Of a DNA stretch of 64,000 bases, positions 19,239 through 28,189 are shown piece by piece. Position 1 is the first letter of the stretch. Each line of letters opens with the position of its first letter. The notes under the pieces are model-generated. The model saw only the letters and a list, made by a program, of their open reading frames with translations, had not been told where the DNA came from and searched no databases. Origin of the DNA: an uncultured Eubacteriales bacterium (lineage in GTDB: Bacteria; Bacillota; Clostridia; Saccharofermentanales; Fastidiosipilaceae); NCBI GenBank assembly GCA_902373515.1, contig CABKML010000004.1, positions 16,471 to 80,470 of the forward strand. The letters run 5' to 3'. A program made the position numbers and the translations under genes.

Positions 19239-21860
19239 TTACTTCAAAAACCATTCTTTGCCGTCATAAGCATCAATCATCATTTGTTCCATATCCTTAA
19301 CCATAGGCAAACGCGGGTTAGCCGGAGAACATTGGTCTTCGTAAGCCATCATCGCCAAATTATGCACTTGCGCCATGAAAGCTTCCCGATCGACACCCAT
19401 CTCTTTGAAGGAACTTGGCATACCCAAGCGCTTGGACAAATCACGGCAAGCCTTAGCATACTTGCGGACACCGTCTTCAATACTTGTAGCACCTAAGCCC
19501 AACATATTGGCAATTTCAAAGTACTTCTCATCCGCCTTGAAATAATTGTACTTCGGCCAGGTTGCAAGTTTATTCGGACGTGAACCGTTGTACATAATAA
19601 CATAAGGCAATAAGACGGAGTTGGTTCTACCGTGAACTGTACCGAATTCACCACCGATTTTATGCGACATGGAGTGAACTATGCCCAAGAAAGCATTAGC
19701 GAAGGACATACCGGCGATGGTCGCAGCATTATGCATCTTCTCTTTCGCTTCCTTATCGTTTCTGCCGTTAGCAACGGAACGCGGTAAGTATTCAAAAATC
19801 ATTTTGATCGCCTGCAAAGCCAAGCCGTCAGTATAATCACTGGCCAACATGGAAACATAAGCTTCTGTTGCATGGGTCAAAGCATCCATACCGGTATCGG
19901 CAGCAATAACTCCCGGTACACCATCGACCAGAGAAGCGTCGATAATAGCAATTGACGGCGTCAAAGCATAGTCGGTTACAGGATACTTCTTGCCTTCCTT
20001 CTTGTCGGAAATAACGACAAACGGTGTAGTTTCAGAACCTGTACCTGAGGTTGTAGGAATACATACCATCTGGGCCTTCTCGCCTAATTGCGGGAACTTA
20101 AAGGCACGTTTACGAATATCCATGAATTTCTGAATCATGTTACGGAAGTCGATTTCCGGATGCTCGTAGAACATCCACATAGCCTTGGCCGCATCCATCG
20201 GTGAACCGCCGCCGATAGCAATAATAGTATCCGGCTTGAAGGCATCCATGATCTCAACACCGCGTTGGACAGTTGTAATATCCGGATTAGGCTCAACTTC
20301 GGAGAACAATTGATAAACACACTTATTGCGACGTTGTTCCAACTGATTCAAAATAATACCGACAAAACCTAATTCAATCATCGACTTATCGCAAACAATC
20401 ATCGCCCGTGAGCAGTTTTGCAAAACACGTAAATATTGAATTGAATCTCTTTCAAAGTAGATTTTAGGCGGAACCTTAAACCATTGCATATTATTTCTTC
20501 TCCTACCGATACGCTTGATGTTAATCAAATCGAAAGCGCTGATGTTATTGGATACGGAGTTATGACCGTAGCTGCCGCAACCTAATGTCAAGGACGGAAT
20601 AATTGAGTTATAAACATCACCGATACCGCCGAAAGTCGAAGGAGAATTCCAGATAATACGAACGGCTTTAACTCTATGACCGAACTCATCGGCCAAAGCT
20701 TTATCTGCAGTATGAATAGCAGCTGAGTGACCCAAGCCGTTAAACTCAACCATCTGCTCGGCCATCTTCACGCCTTCTTCCCGGGAATGGGATTTTAACA
20801 AGGCCAAAATCGGCGAAAGTTTCTCTCTTGTTAACGGCTCAGATTCGCCTACTCTTTCGCACTCTGCCACTACCATGGTACAGTCTGCCGGAATCTTGAA
20901 GCCCGCCTGCTCGCAAATCCAGGTAGCCGGTTTACCGACAATATCCGGATTGAGTTTGGCCAGTGCACAGTTTTTGCCGTTAGCTTTGGCACCGAACATG
21001 AACTCTTCCAGCAAAGCTTTCTCTTTCTTATTGGCCATATAAACATGATAGGTCTTCATCTCATTGATAAAGCTGTCATAAACTTCCTGATCGACGATCG
21101 CAGCCTGTTCGGAGGCGCAAACCATACCGTTATCGAAAGTCTTGGACATAACTATGTCATGTGCGGCCTGGCGAATATTGGCCGATTTCTCAACATAAGC
21201 AGGAACGTTACCGGCACCGACGCCCAAAGCCGGTTTACCGCAACTGTAAGCGGCACGCACCATCGCATTACCGCCGGTTGCCAAAATGGTAGCAACATCT
21301 TTGTGATTCATCAAAGCGGAAGTTGCCTCCAACGACGGCTTATCAATCCATTGAATACAATCTTTAGGAGCACCTGCGGCAACTGCAGCTTCATACACGA
21401 TACGAGCCGCTTCAACTGAGCATTTCTGCGCACCCGGATGGAAACCGAAGATAATGGGGTTACGTGTCTTTAAGCAAATTAATGACTTAAAAATAGCTGT
21501 AGAAGTAGGATTGGTTACAGGTGTAACACCGGCAACTACACCGACCGGATCGGCAATATAAACTAAGCCTTCGACCGGATCCTCTTTGATAACATCACAA
21601 GTTTTCCAGTGACGCATTTTGTTAACGACATGCTCGCAAGCAAAAAGGTTCTTGGTCGCCTTATCCTCAAATACGCCTCTGCCGGTTTCTTTAACCGCCA
21701 GTTCGGCCAAATAGCCGTGCTTGTCCAAAGCGGCAACTGATGCTTTACCTACAATGTAATCGACTTTGTCCTGATCTAATTTTCTGAATGCTTCCAAAGA
21801 CACCAGAGCTTTCTTGACCAGTTCGTCGATCATTGCCTGAGTTTGTGTAACTTCTGACAT
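19239..21860 (-). CDS. adhE: Bifunctional acetaldehyde-CoA/alcohol dehydrogenase AdhE
   Basis: Reduces acetyl-CoA to acetaldehyde and then ethanol, regenerating NAD+ in fermentation. Residues 1-440 form the aldehyde dehydrogenase half, with catalytic C248 in DNGMVCASEQ and the CoA/NAD segment GVGAGNVPAYV. From about 460 the iron-type alcohol dehydrogenase half begins (WFKVPPKIYFERDSI). It carries the NAD motif GGGSPMDAAKAMW and the metal-binding DALTHATEAYVS and FLGIVHSMSHKIGGEFGTVHGR histidines. Length 873 matches the family. GGAGG precedes ATG at 21860, and a strong terminator makes it a single-gene unit. AdhE normally forms long spirosome filaments. Confidence 0.98.
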   Translation of the reverse strand: MSEVTQTQAMIDELVKKALVSLEAFRKLDQDKVDYIVGKASVAALDKHGYLAELAVKETGRGVFEDKATKNLFACEHVVNKMRHWKTCDVIKEDPVEGLVYIADPVGVVAGVTPVTNPTSTAIFKSLICLKTRNPIIFGFHPGAQKCSVEAARIVYEAAVAAGAPKDCIQWIDKPSLEATSALMNHKDVATILATGGNAMVRAAYSCGKPALGVGAGNVPAYVEKSANIRQAAHDIVMSKTFDNGMVCASEQAAIVDQEVYDSFINEMKTYHVYMANKKEKALLEEFMFGAKANGKNCALAKLNPDIVGKPATWICEQAGFKIPADCTMVVAECERVGESEPLTREKLSPILALLKSHSREEGVKMAEQMVEFNGLGHSAAIHTADKALADEFGHRVKAVRIIWNSPSTFGGIGDVYNSIIPSLTLGCGSYGHNSVSNNISAFDLINIKRIGRRRNNMQWFKVPPKIYFERDSIQYLRVLQNCSRAMIVCDKSMIELGFVGIILNQLEQRRNKCVYQLFSEVEPNPDITTVQRGVEIMDAFKPDTIIAIGGGSPMDAAKAMWMFYEHPEIDFRNMIQKFMDIRKRAFKFPQLGEKAQMVCIPTTSGTGSETTPFVVISDKKEGKKYPVTDYALTPSIAIIDASLVDGVPGVIAADTGMDALTHATEAYVSMLASDYTDGLALQAIKMIFEYLPRSVANGRNDKEAKEKMHNAATIAGMSFANAFLGIVHSMSHKIGGEFGTVHGRTNSVLLPYVIMYNGSRPNKLATWPKYNYFKADEKYFEIANMLGLGATSIEDGVRKYAKACRDLSKRLGMPSSFKEMGVDREAFMAQVHNLAMMAYEDQCSPANPRLPMVKDMEQMMIDAYDGKEWFLK

Positions 21861-22118
21861 GTTAGTCCTCCTAAATTCAAACTTAACCTTATTATAACTT
21901 TTTATCCATTAAATAGGAATAGCTTGTGGGCAAAAAAGTGACTTATTTTTGTGATTTCGTCCATTTTAACAGTATTTTCCTCAAATAAATGGATAATCTG
22001 CACAAATTTACTAATTTATCAATTGTGATTGTTTGCAATCCCGACTTGTAATATTGCTTTTACTTATTTCAGCTTGGACGATTTAGGTATCTGAACGCCA
22101 AAGCTGCAGGCGGCCACG
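21861..22118 (-). promoter_or_regulatory. Upstream region of adhE
   Basis: About 260 AT-rich bases without a gene. On the minus strand a TATAAT occurs at 21896-21891, about 30 bases before the adhE ATG, with only a weak ATTCCT at -35. I looked for a Rex box (TTGTTAA-N4-TTAACAA), expected for redox control of adhE, and found no clear match. Confidence 0.3.
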
Positions 22119-22151
22119 AAAAAAGCAGCGCCGCCAAGGGACAGCACTGCT
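22119..22151 (-). terminator. Terminator after the LRR surface protein gene
   Basis: Minus strand AGCAGTGC pairs with GCGCTGCT (one G-T pair) across a 12-base loop and runs into six T. It lies 28 bases past the stop codon. Confidence 0.8.
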
Positions 22152-22178
22152 CTTAATTTTTCCTTATTTCCGATGAAT

Positions 22179-23477
22179 TTACTTATTATTTTCTATTTCC
22201 CGCTTCTTGATGATAAAAACTGCTGTAAGCAGCGGCAGTAAGAGGGCAGAAATCTGTCCGCTTGCTGATTCTCCCGTTTTAGCAACTCGTCCCGGGCGCA
22301 CCTCTTCCGTGCTTACTGCTTGAGGTAGCGAAGTTTCAGGCGTCGGTGCCGGTAACGAAACTTCAGTTTTTTTCGGCGCAGGATTAAGGTCCTGCCAAAC
22401 AGCTGCAACTTTCGTATTTCGCTTAACTGTAATTTTATCTTCAGGTTTATATTCCCGACCGTTTATCGACCAGGCGTGAAATTTTTTATCTGCCGGAGCT
22501 TTAAATGCACATGCCGGTAATTGATATTCCGTGTTTTCCGGCAATTTTACGGACGGCATGCTGCCTTCGCCACCGGCAGCAAGGAAATCAACCAGCTCAT
22601 AATAATTGATTTTCAAATGAAAATTTGTCATTTCATCGCCGTAATATCTGTATTTATAGCTTACCGTTGTCGGCCTTTTATCGGCAAGTTTAAGGATATT
22701 ACCGCTCTTAACGGCGGCATCCTCCCAGGCACTCGCCCGCTCAAGTTCAAATTTTCCCGGCAATTTACTAAGATCAAAAAGTAAATCATCTCCGACTTCG
22801 ATAGCATAAAGTTGACCGGAAGGTACTTCGGGTGCATCAGAAATGGCTACGCCCAAACCGTCAAAATTAAATGATGTTAATCTGTTTTTTTTGAGAATTA
22901 TAGACTCCAATTTTTTATTATTCGTAAAATCCAATACAGTTAATTTGTTATCTCTGACATTTATATTTTTCAGGTCGACGGCGGACGACAAATCCAATTC
23001 GGTTAATTGATTACTATAGACTTTTAAATCGTACAAGCTGCATTTCTGAGGCAAAATAAGCTCACTCAGCTGATTATCGGCGGCATTCAGCAATATAACT
23101 TCGGGATTTCGGCTGAGATCAATTTTTTTCAGTTTATTCTCATTTACTTCCAAGATATTCAATAAAGGAAAATATTCAATACCTTGAATGGAACCAATTC
23201 CCTTATTCGCCAAGTACAACTGTTTAACATTCTGCCTTTCATCCGCAGATAAAACACCGTCCGTATCCTTATCAACTTGCGGGTCGCTTTGCAGACACTT
23301 TAAAAATTGCGCATCCGGAAAATGCTCCGCATCAAGGGCAATATCCTGCAATTCTTCCTCCTGCGTTTCCTCTTCTTCTCCTTCAGCCTTCATATCTGCT
23401 GTTAAAAGCATAAAAGCGGAAAAAATCAATAAAACGGATAACAAAAAAGAAAGTGATTTTGTACTATGTCTTTTCAT
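22179..23477 (-). CDS. Secreted leucine-rich-repeat surface protein with sortase-like tail
   Basis: About 432 residues. MKRHSTKSLSFLLSVLLIFSAFML is a signal peptide. An acidic stretch leads to an EF-hand-like loop DKDTDGVLSADE, a good calcium-binding match. Seven or so leucine-rich repeats follow (LKKIDLSRNPEVILLNAADN, LTELDLSSAVDLKNINVRDN and similar). Next comes a module like Listeria-Bacteroides repeats (KFHAWSINGREYKPEDKITV..VAAVWQD). The tail VAKTGES, hydrophobic helix, KKRE resembles a sortase anchor, but with V-A-K-T-G rather than LPxTG. ATG at 23477 is chosen; a TTG at 23492 fits the distant GGAGGAAG better. Likely a wall-bound adhesin. Confidence 0.75.
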   Translation of the reverse strand: MKRHSTKSLSFLLSVLLIFSAFMLLTADMKAEGEEEETQEEELQDIALDAEHFPDAQFLKCLQSDPQVDKDTDGVLSADERQNVKQLYLANKGIGSIQGIEYFPLLNILEVNENKLKKIDLSRNPEVILLNAADNQLSELILPQKCSLYDLKVYSNQLTELDLSSAVDLKNINVRDNKLTVLDFTNNKKLESIILKKNRLTSFNFDGLGVAISDAPEVPSGQLYAIEVGDDLLFDLSKLPGKFELERASAWEDAAVKSGNILKLADKRPTTVSYKYRYYGDEMTNFHLKINYYELVDFLAAGGEGSMPSVKLPENTEYQLPACAFKAPADKKFHAWSINGREYKPEDKITVKRNTKVAAVWQDLNPAPKKTEVSLPAPTPETSLPQAVSTEEVRPGRVAKTGESASGQISALLLPLLTAVFIIKKREIENNK

Positions 23478-23716
23478 AAAAATCGTCAGCAAAATTCTGC
23501 TGCTTCCTCCTCTATTTTTTGTGTAAAATGACCAAAATATCGCAGCCATATATTACTTTTTCATTTATAATACATAATTTCGTTAAAATCAAGTTTTTTT
23601 GTATTAGTCCAAAAAGAAAGGAGATTTAAGACTGCAAGAAATTGAACTAATACACACCCCTTGTTTTATCATCTAACTAATTCTATAATTAGCTTGTTTA
23701 GCTTTTTCATCTTGCT
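23478..23716. other. AT-rich gene-free stretch between LRR gene and MATE gene
   Basis: No convincing coding frame. It must hold the promoter of the LRR gene on the minus strand, but I could not single out a good -35/-10 pair. A GAAAGGAG site on the plus strand (about 23616) has no useful frame after it. Confidence 0.3.
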
Positions 23717-23760
23717 TTCCTATCTTTTATAAGATAGGAAATCTTTTATAAGATAGGAAA
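23717..23760. repeat. Perfect palindrome with a 19-bp tandem duplication
   Basis: TTTCCTATCTT-TTAT-AAGATAGGAAA (23717-23741) is a perfect 11-bp inverted repeat. The 19-base unit TCTTTTATAAGATAGGAAA then repeats exactly at 23742-23760. There is no T run after it on either strand, so it is not a standard terminator. It lies about 100 bases downstream of the MATE gene on the minus strand. Confidence 0.8.
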
Positions 23761-23858
23761 GTGATTAATATATCCCCATCAATAATATTCAGTAGGAAAT
23801 TATGAATAAATTCCCCTATTTTCAGCTTTTAAGCAAAGCGAAAAGTCGGTATGCACTT

Positions 23859-25229
23859 TTACTGCAATTCACGCAATAAGCGTCTTTTGCGCAAATTATA
23901 GGCCAAGAACAGAGCCGCAGCTGTAATTATCCAGCTGAAAGGATAGACAGCAAAAAGGGTACTGAGCGTATTATCAATCCGTAAGGCGGTAAATACGTAT
24001 AAACAGCGAAAAACACAAATTCCCAAAATATATATCGTCATCGGCAAAACGGCATTACCCAAGCCGCGCAAACTGCCGGAATAAATTTCCATCGCCGCTA
24101 AAAGGAAAAAATAAGGGATATAGGCGACAAACAGGCGACCGGCAACATCAAGTATTACTTGATCATCGGTAAAAATCCGCAACAAAGAAAATCTGTACCA
24201 GGTGCTTAAAGCACATAAACACATGCCGCTGATAACGCCGAATGCAGCCATAGTTCTGACCCCGACTACAACCCGCCGACTTAACTTCGCCCCATAATTT
24301 TGGCCGACATAAGTCATTGTTGCTGTACCCAAGGCATTAAAATACAAACAGAAAAAGCCGTCGATTTTCGTAACCGCCGTGCAGGCAGCCACCGCTACAA
24401 CCCCGAAAGTATTAAGCATAGTTTGAATATAAATATTGGAAACATTAAGTACTGTTGCCTGTAAAGAAGCCGGTACCCCGATTTTGACAATAGCCTGCAA
24501 AGACTGCTTATCAATATGAATCTTGCGCCAATACAAGCGATAATCGGCTGTTACGTGCAATAAATGAACAGTTAAAATTATTGCCGATATTAACTGGGAA
24601 AGCACCGTAGCCAAGGCCGCTCCGTCAATCCCCCAGTGGAAAAATGCGACAAAAAGCATATCCAAAATAAAATTGATTACCGAGCACAGGAACAACAGTA
24701 AAAGCGGTCTGCGACTGTCCCCCAAAGCTTGTAAAATTGCAGCGCCGCAATTATAGACAATACCGGGAATCAAGCCGATAAATGTATAGTCCAGATAGCG
24801 TTCGGCCCCGGCAAATATCTCCGGCGGAACTTGTGTCAAACGTAACCAGAATCTCGCCGTCAGCAAACCGAAACAGGTAAGTACAACTCCGGCGATAAAA
24901 GCCAAAGCATAAGCTGTATGAATCATCAAGCTTAAGCCGCGATAATTACCGGCACCCTTAAGTTGAGCGACATTAACTGCAATACCTCCGGCCAAGCCTA
25001 CCAACAAGCCGATCAGTAAAACAATAATATATCCGGTTGAACCTACCGCTGCAAAAGCAGTTCTACCGGCAAAACGGCCGATAATTATTAAATCTATAGT
25101 TGAATACAACTGTTGTAAGAAATTTCCCAACAGCAAGGGAGCGGAAAAAGCAGCCAACTTCAAGATAATCGGCCCGGAAGTCAAATCATCATTTACTAAT
25201 AAACTGAATTTTTGCCTAATTTTTATCAT
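23859..25229 (-). CDS. MATE family efflux transporter
   Basis: Cation-coupled drug/toxin exporter of 456 residues with twelve helices. ILKLAAFSAPLLLGNFLQQLYSTIDLIIIGRFAG is the standard MATE opening. The second half repeats the pattern (IVKIGVPASLQATVLNVSNIYIQTMLNTFG). Pro and Asp/Asn spots of the family are kept, but the substrate is unknown. No strong ribosome binding site precedes ATG at 25229 (AATGAAGCA), which suggests modest expression. It lies alone between two single-gene units. Confidence 0.93.
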   Translation of the reverse strand: MIKIRQKFSLLVNDDLTSGPIILKLAAFSAPLLLGNFLQQLYSTIDLIIIGRFAGRTAFAAVGSTGYIIVLLIGLLVGLAGGIAVNVAQLKGAGNYRGLSLMIHTAYALAFIAGVVLTCFGLLTARFWLRLTQVPPEIFAGAERYLDYTFIGLIPGIVYNCGAAILQALGDSRRPLLLLFLCSVINFILDMLFVAFFHWGIDGAALATVLSQLISAIILTVHLLHVTADYRLYWRKIHIDKQSLQAIVKIGVPASLQATVLNVSNIYIQTMLNTFGVVAVAACTAVTKIDGFFCLYFNALGTATMTYVGQNYGAKLSRRVVVGVRTMAAFGVISGMCLCALSTWYRFSLLRIFTDDQVILDVAGRLFVAYIPYFFLLAAMEIYSGSLRGLGNAVLPMTIYILGICVFRCLYVFTALRIDNTLSTLFAVYPFSWIITAAALFLAYNLRKRRLLRELQ

Positions 25230-25313
25230 TGCTTCATTCTAACTTAATTCCGAAAAAAAGCAATCTAATCAAAGCTCTCTCAGGCCGCTGCGCAGCGCTT
25301 GTTGTTTCAAGGG

Positions 25314-25348
25314 AAAAAAATACCGGCCTCCGCTGCGGGAAGCCGGTA
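25314..25348 (-). terminator. Terminator after ppdK
   Basis: Minus strand TACCGGC pairs with GCCGGTA across a GC-rich loop and runs into ATTTTTTT. It begins 30 bases past the ppdK stop. Confidence 0.9.
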
Positions 25349-25377
25349 ATTAACTGAATCGGCAAAACTAATTCAGC

Positions 25378-27999
25378 TTACTTTTTTTGACTGATTGTTG
25401 CTTGAGCGGCAGCCAAGCGAGCAATAGGTACACGATAAGGTGAGCAGGAAACATAATTGAAGCCCAAAGTATTAACAAAGCTGATAGAAGCCGGATCACC
25501 GCCGTGTTCACCGCAAACACCCAATTTAATCTCAGGTTTAACGGCACGAGCCTTCTCAGTTGCAATACGCATCAATTGACCGACACCCTTGGTATCCAAG
25601 TGAGCTGTAGGATCAGATTCAAAGATAGCTTCATTGTAGTAGCATTCCAAAATCTTACCGGCATCATCACGGCTCAAACCGTAAGTCATCTGTGTCAAAT
25701 CGTTAGTACCGAAGCTGAAGAAATCAGCCTCTGTCGCAATTTCATCAGCTGTCAAAGCGGCACGCGGAATTTCAATCATAGTACCGACTTTGTATTTCAA
25801 GCTCTTGCCGGATTCTTTAATAATCTTATCGGCAGTCTTGACAATAACACGCTTAACAAATTGCAACTCTTTAATGTCGCAAACCAACGGAATCATAATC
25901 TCGGCAACCATCGGTTGTTCAGGAGTTGAAACTTTCAAAGCGGCATTGATAATAGCTGTTGTCTGCATCTCGGCAATTTCAGGATAAGTAACAGCCAAGC
26001 GGCAACCGCGGTGACCTAACATCGGGTTCAATTCATGTAAATCGTGAATTGTGGTCTTCAAGCTGTCAACTGTGATGTTCAAAGCCTTAGCCAACTCGAC
26101 AATGTCTTCTTCCGCCTGCGGCAAGAATTCGTGCAGCGGCGGATCCAACAAACGAACTGTTACAGGCAATCCCTTCATAGCTTCAAAGATACCTTCAAAG
26201 TCACCTTGTTGAATCGGCAACAATTCTGCCAAAGCCTTACGACGTTCTTCTACAGTCTTGGCCACAATCATCTTACGGAAGGCAAAGATACGGTCTTCAG
26301 CGAAGAACATATGCTCAGTACGAACCAGGCCGATACCTTCAGCGCCCAATTCACGGGCAACTTTAGCATCTTTAGGTGTATCGGCGTTAGTACGAATACC
26401 CAACTCACGGATTTCATCGGCCCATTGCATAATTGTAGCAAAATTGCCGGTCAAAGAAGCCGGTTTGGTAGCAATAGCGCCGTCATAAACACAACCTGTA
26501 GCACCGTCAAGGGAAATCCAGTCACCCTTTTTGAAAACTTTATCGCCGATTGTCATAGTTTCAGCTTCAGCATTGATAGAAACTTCAGCACAACCTGAAA
26601 CACAGCACTTACCCATACCACGGGCAACAACGGCTGCGTGCGAAGTCATACCGCCGCGAACTGTCAAGATACCTTCAGAAACGTTCATACCGACAATATC
26701 TTCCGGTGATGTCTCTGTGCGGACCAAAACAACCTTGGCGCCGCTTTGAGTAACTTCAAAAGCCTCTTCAGCGGAGAAAACGATACCGCCTGATGCTGCG
26801 CCCGGAGAAGCCGGCAAACCTTTAGCGATGGCTTTAGCAGCTTTCAAAGCTTCCTGATCGAAATTCGGATGGAGCAAGGTATCCAAAGAAGAAGGATCGA
26901 TTTGCATCAAAGCACGCTCTTTTGTTACCAAGCCTTCTTTGACCATATCGGCTGCAACCTGCAAAGCGGCAAAAGCTGTACGTTTACCGTTACGAGTTTG
27001 CAACATGAATAATTTACCGCGCTCAATTGTGAATTCCATATCCTGCATATCGCCGTAATGTTTTTCCAATGTAGCGGCAATTTCCTTGAACTGAGCGTAG
27101 CATTCGGGCATCTGCTCGGCCATATGTGTAATCGGGAACGGAGTACGAATACCGGCAACAACGTCCTCGCCTTGAGCATTCATGAGATACTCACCGAAAA
27201 TACCGGCTTGACCTGTTGCAGGGTTACGTGTAAAGGCAACACCTGTACCGGATGTTTCACCCATATTACCGTAAACCATCTCCTGAATGTTAACAGCTGT
27301 ACCCCAGCTGCTGGGAATATCGTGCATATGACGATAATAAATAGCACGCTCATTGTTCCAGGATTCAAAAACGGCCTTAACGGCTGTCAATAATTGTTCC
27401 TTCGGATCCTGCGGGAAAGGTTTGCCCAATTGCTGTTGATAAACAGCTTTCATCTTTTGTGCAACTTCCTTCATGTCTTCAGCATTCAATTCCAAATCGC
27501 CCTTAACACCGCGAGCTGCTTTAACTTCATCCATAGCGGCATCAAAATGGGATTTATCAACGTGCATGGCAACATCACCGAACATTGAAATGAAACGACG
27601 ATAAGAGTCCCAAGCGAAACGGGGATTATTCGTCAATTCGGCAACAACTTCGACAACTTTATCAGTTAAACCCAAGTTCAAAATTGTGTCCATCATACCC
27701 GGCATTGAAGCACGAGCACCGGAACGAACGGATACCAAGAGCGGATTTTTCATATCGCCCAATTTCTTGCCGGTAATCTCTTCCATCTTTGCTAAAGTAG
27801 CGAAGACTTCGCTTTCAATTTCCGGAGCAATGGTTTCGTTATCTTCATAATAACGGTTACATGCCTCGGTCGTAATTGTAAAGCCGCGTGGCACCGGCAA
27901 ACCCAAACGGGTCATTTCTGCCAAACCTGCACCTTTACCGCCGAGCAAATTACGCATTGAAGCGTTGCCCTCTTTAAAGAGGTAAACATACTTTGTCAT
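25378..27999 (-). CDS. ppdK: Pyruvate, phosphate dikinase
   Basis: Interconverts PEP, AMP and PPi with pyruvate, ATP and Pi; in anaerobes it usually adds a PPi-linked glycolytic or gluconeogenic route. The ATP-grasp start YVYLFKEGN..LLGGKGAGLAEM is at the N-terminus. The swivelling phosphohistidine domain has GGMTSHAAVVARGMGKCCVSGC near residue 455. The C-terminal PEP domain includes TIEIPRAAL-type segment MIEIPRAALTADEIA, SFGTNDLTQMTYGLSRDDA and the terminal CSPYRVPIARLAAAQA. The 873 residues are standard. ATG at 27999 has GGAGG seven bases upstream; a TTG directly before it is less likely. It is a single-gene unit and sits with gap and pyk as glycolytic genes. Confidence 0.97.
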   Translation of the reverse strand: MTKYVYLFKEGNASMRNLLGGKGAGLAEMTRLGLPVPRGFTITTEACNRYYEDNETIAPEIESEVFATLAKMEEITGKKLGDMKNPLLVSVRSGARASMPGMMDTILNLGLTDKVVEVVAELTNNPRFAWDSYRRFISMFGDVAMHVDKSHFDAAMDEVKAARGVKGDLELNAEDMKEVAQKMKAVYQQQLGKPFPQDPKEQLLTAVKAVFESWNNERAIYYRHMHDIPSSWGTAVNIQEMVYGNMGETSGTGVAFTRNPATGQAGIFGEYLMNAQGEDVVAGIRTPFPITHMAEQMPECYAQFKEIAATLEKHYGDMQDMEFTIERGKLFMLQTRNGKRTAFAALQVAADMVKEGLVTKERALMQIDPSSLDTLLHPNFDQEALKAAKAIAKGLPASPGAASGGIVFSAEEAFEVTQSGAKVVLVRTETSPEDIVGMNVSEGILTVRGGMTSHAAVVARGMGKCCVSGCAEVSINAEAETMTIGDKVFKKGDWISLDGATGCVYDGAIATKPASLTGNFATIMQWADEIRELGIRTNADTPKDAKVARELGAEGIGLVRTEHMFFAEDRIFAFRKMIVAKTVEERRKALAELLPIQQGDFEGIFEAMKGLPVTVRLLDPPLHEFLPQAEEDIVELAKALNITVDSLKTTIHDLHELNPMLGHRGCRLAVTYPEIAEMQTTAIINAALKVSTPEQPMVAEIMIPLVCDIKELQFVKRVIVKTADKIIKESGKSLKYKVGTMIEIPRAALTADEIATEADFFSFGTNDLTQMTYGLSRDDAGKILECYYNEAIFESDPTAHLDTKGVGQLMRIATEKARAVKPEIKLGVCGEHGGDPASISFVNTLGFNYVSCSPYRVPIARLAAAQATISQKK

Positions 28000-28018
28000 C
28001 AATATTCCTCCATGTTTT

Positions 28019-28045
28019 TAACCTTACGGTTATATTACAATATAA
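28019..28045 (-). promoter_or_regulatory. Inverted repeats in the ppdK upstream region
   Basis: TTATATT-AC-AATATAA (28030-28045) is a perfect 7-bp inverted repeat. It lies next to a smaller hairpin, TAACC-TTAC-GGTTA (28019-28032), just before the ppdK ribosome binding site. It may be an operator overlapping the -10 region. The AT content means chance is possible. Confidence 0.35.
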
Positions 28046-28189
28046 TTTCATACGCCTATTAGATTAGCACAAAATTACGTGCCTATAAATAGCAGAATCC
28101 GTTTTTGCGTCACAATGTTGATATTTTTACAGTTTTTTCAAGTCTTTTTGTGCGTTTATCCCATCTCACAGATTGTTATAAACTTAAAA

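Noticed and set aside
21861..22118. A Rex operator upstream of adhE
   Set aside because: Rex control is expected for adhE, but no TTGTTAA-N4-TTAACAA match is visible on either strand.
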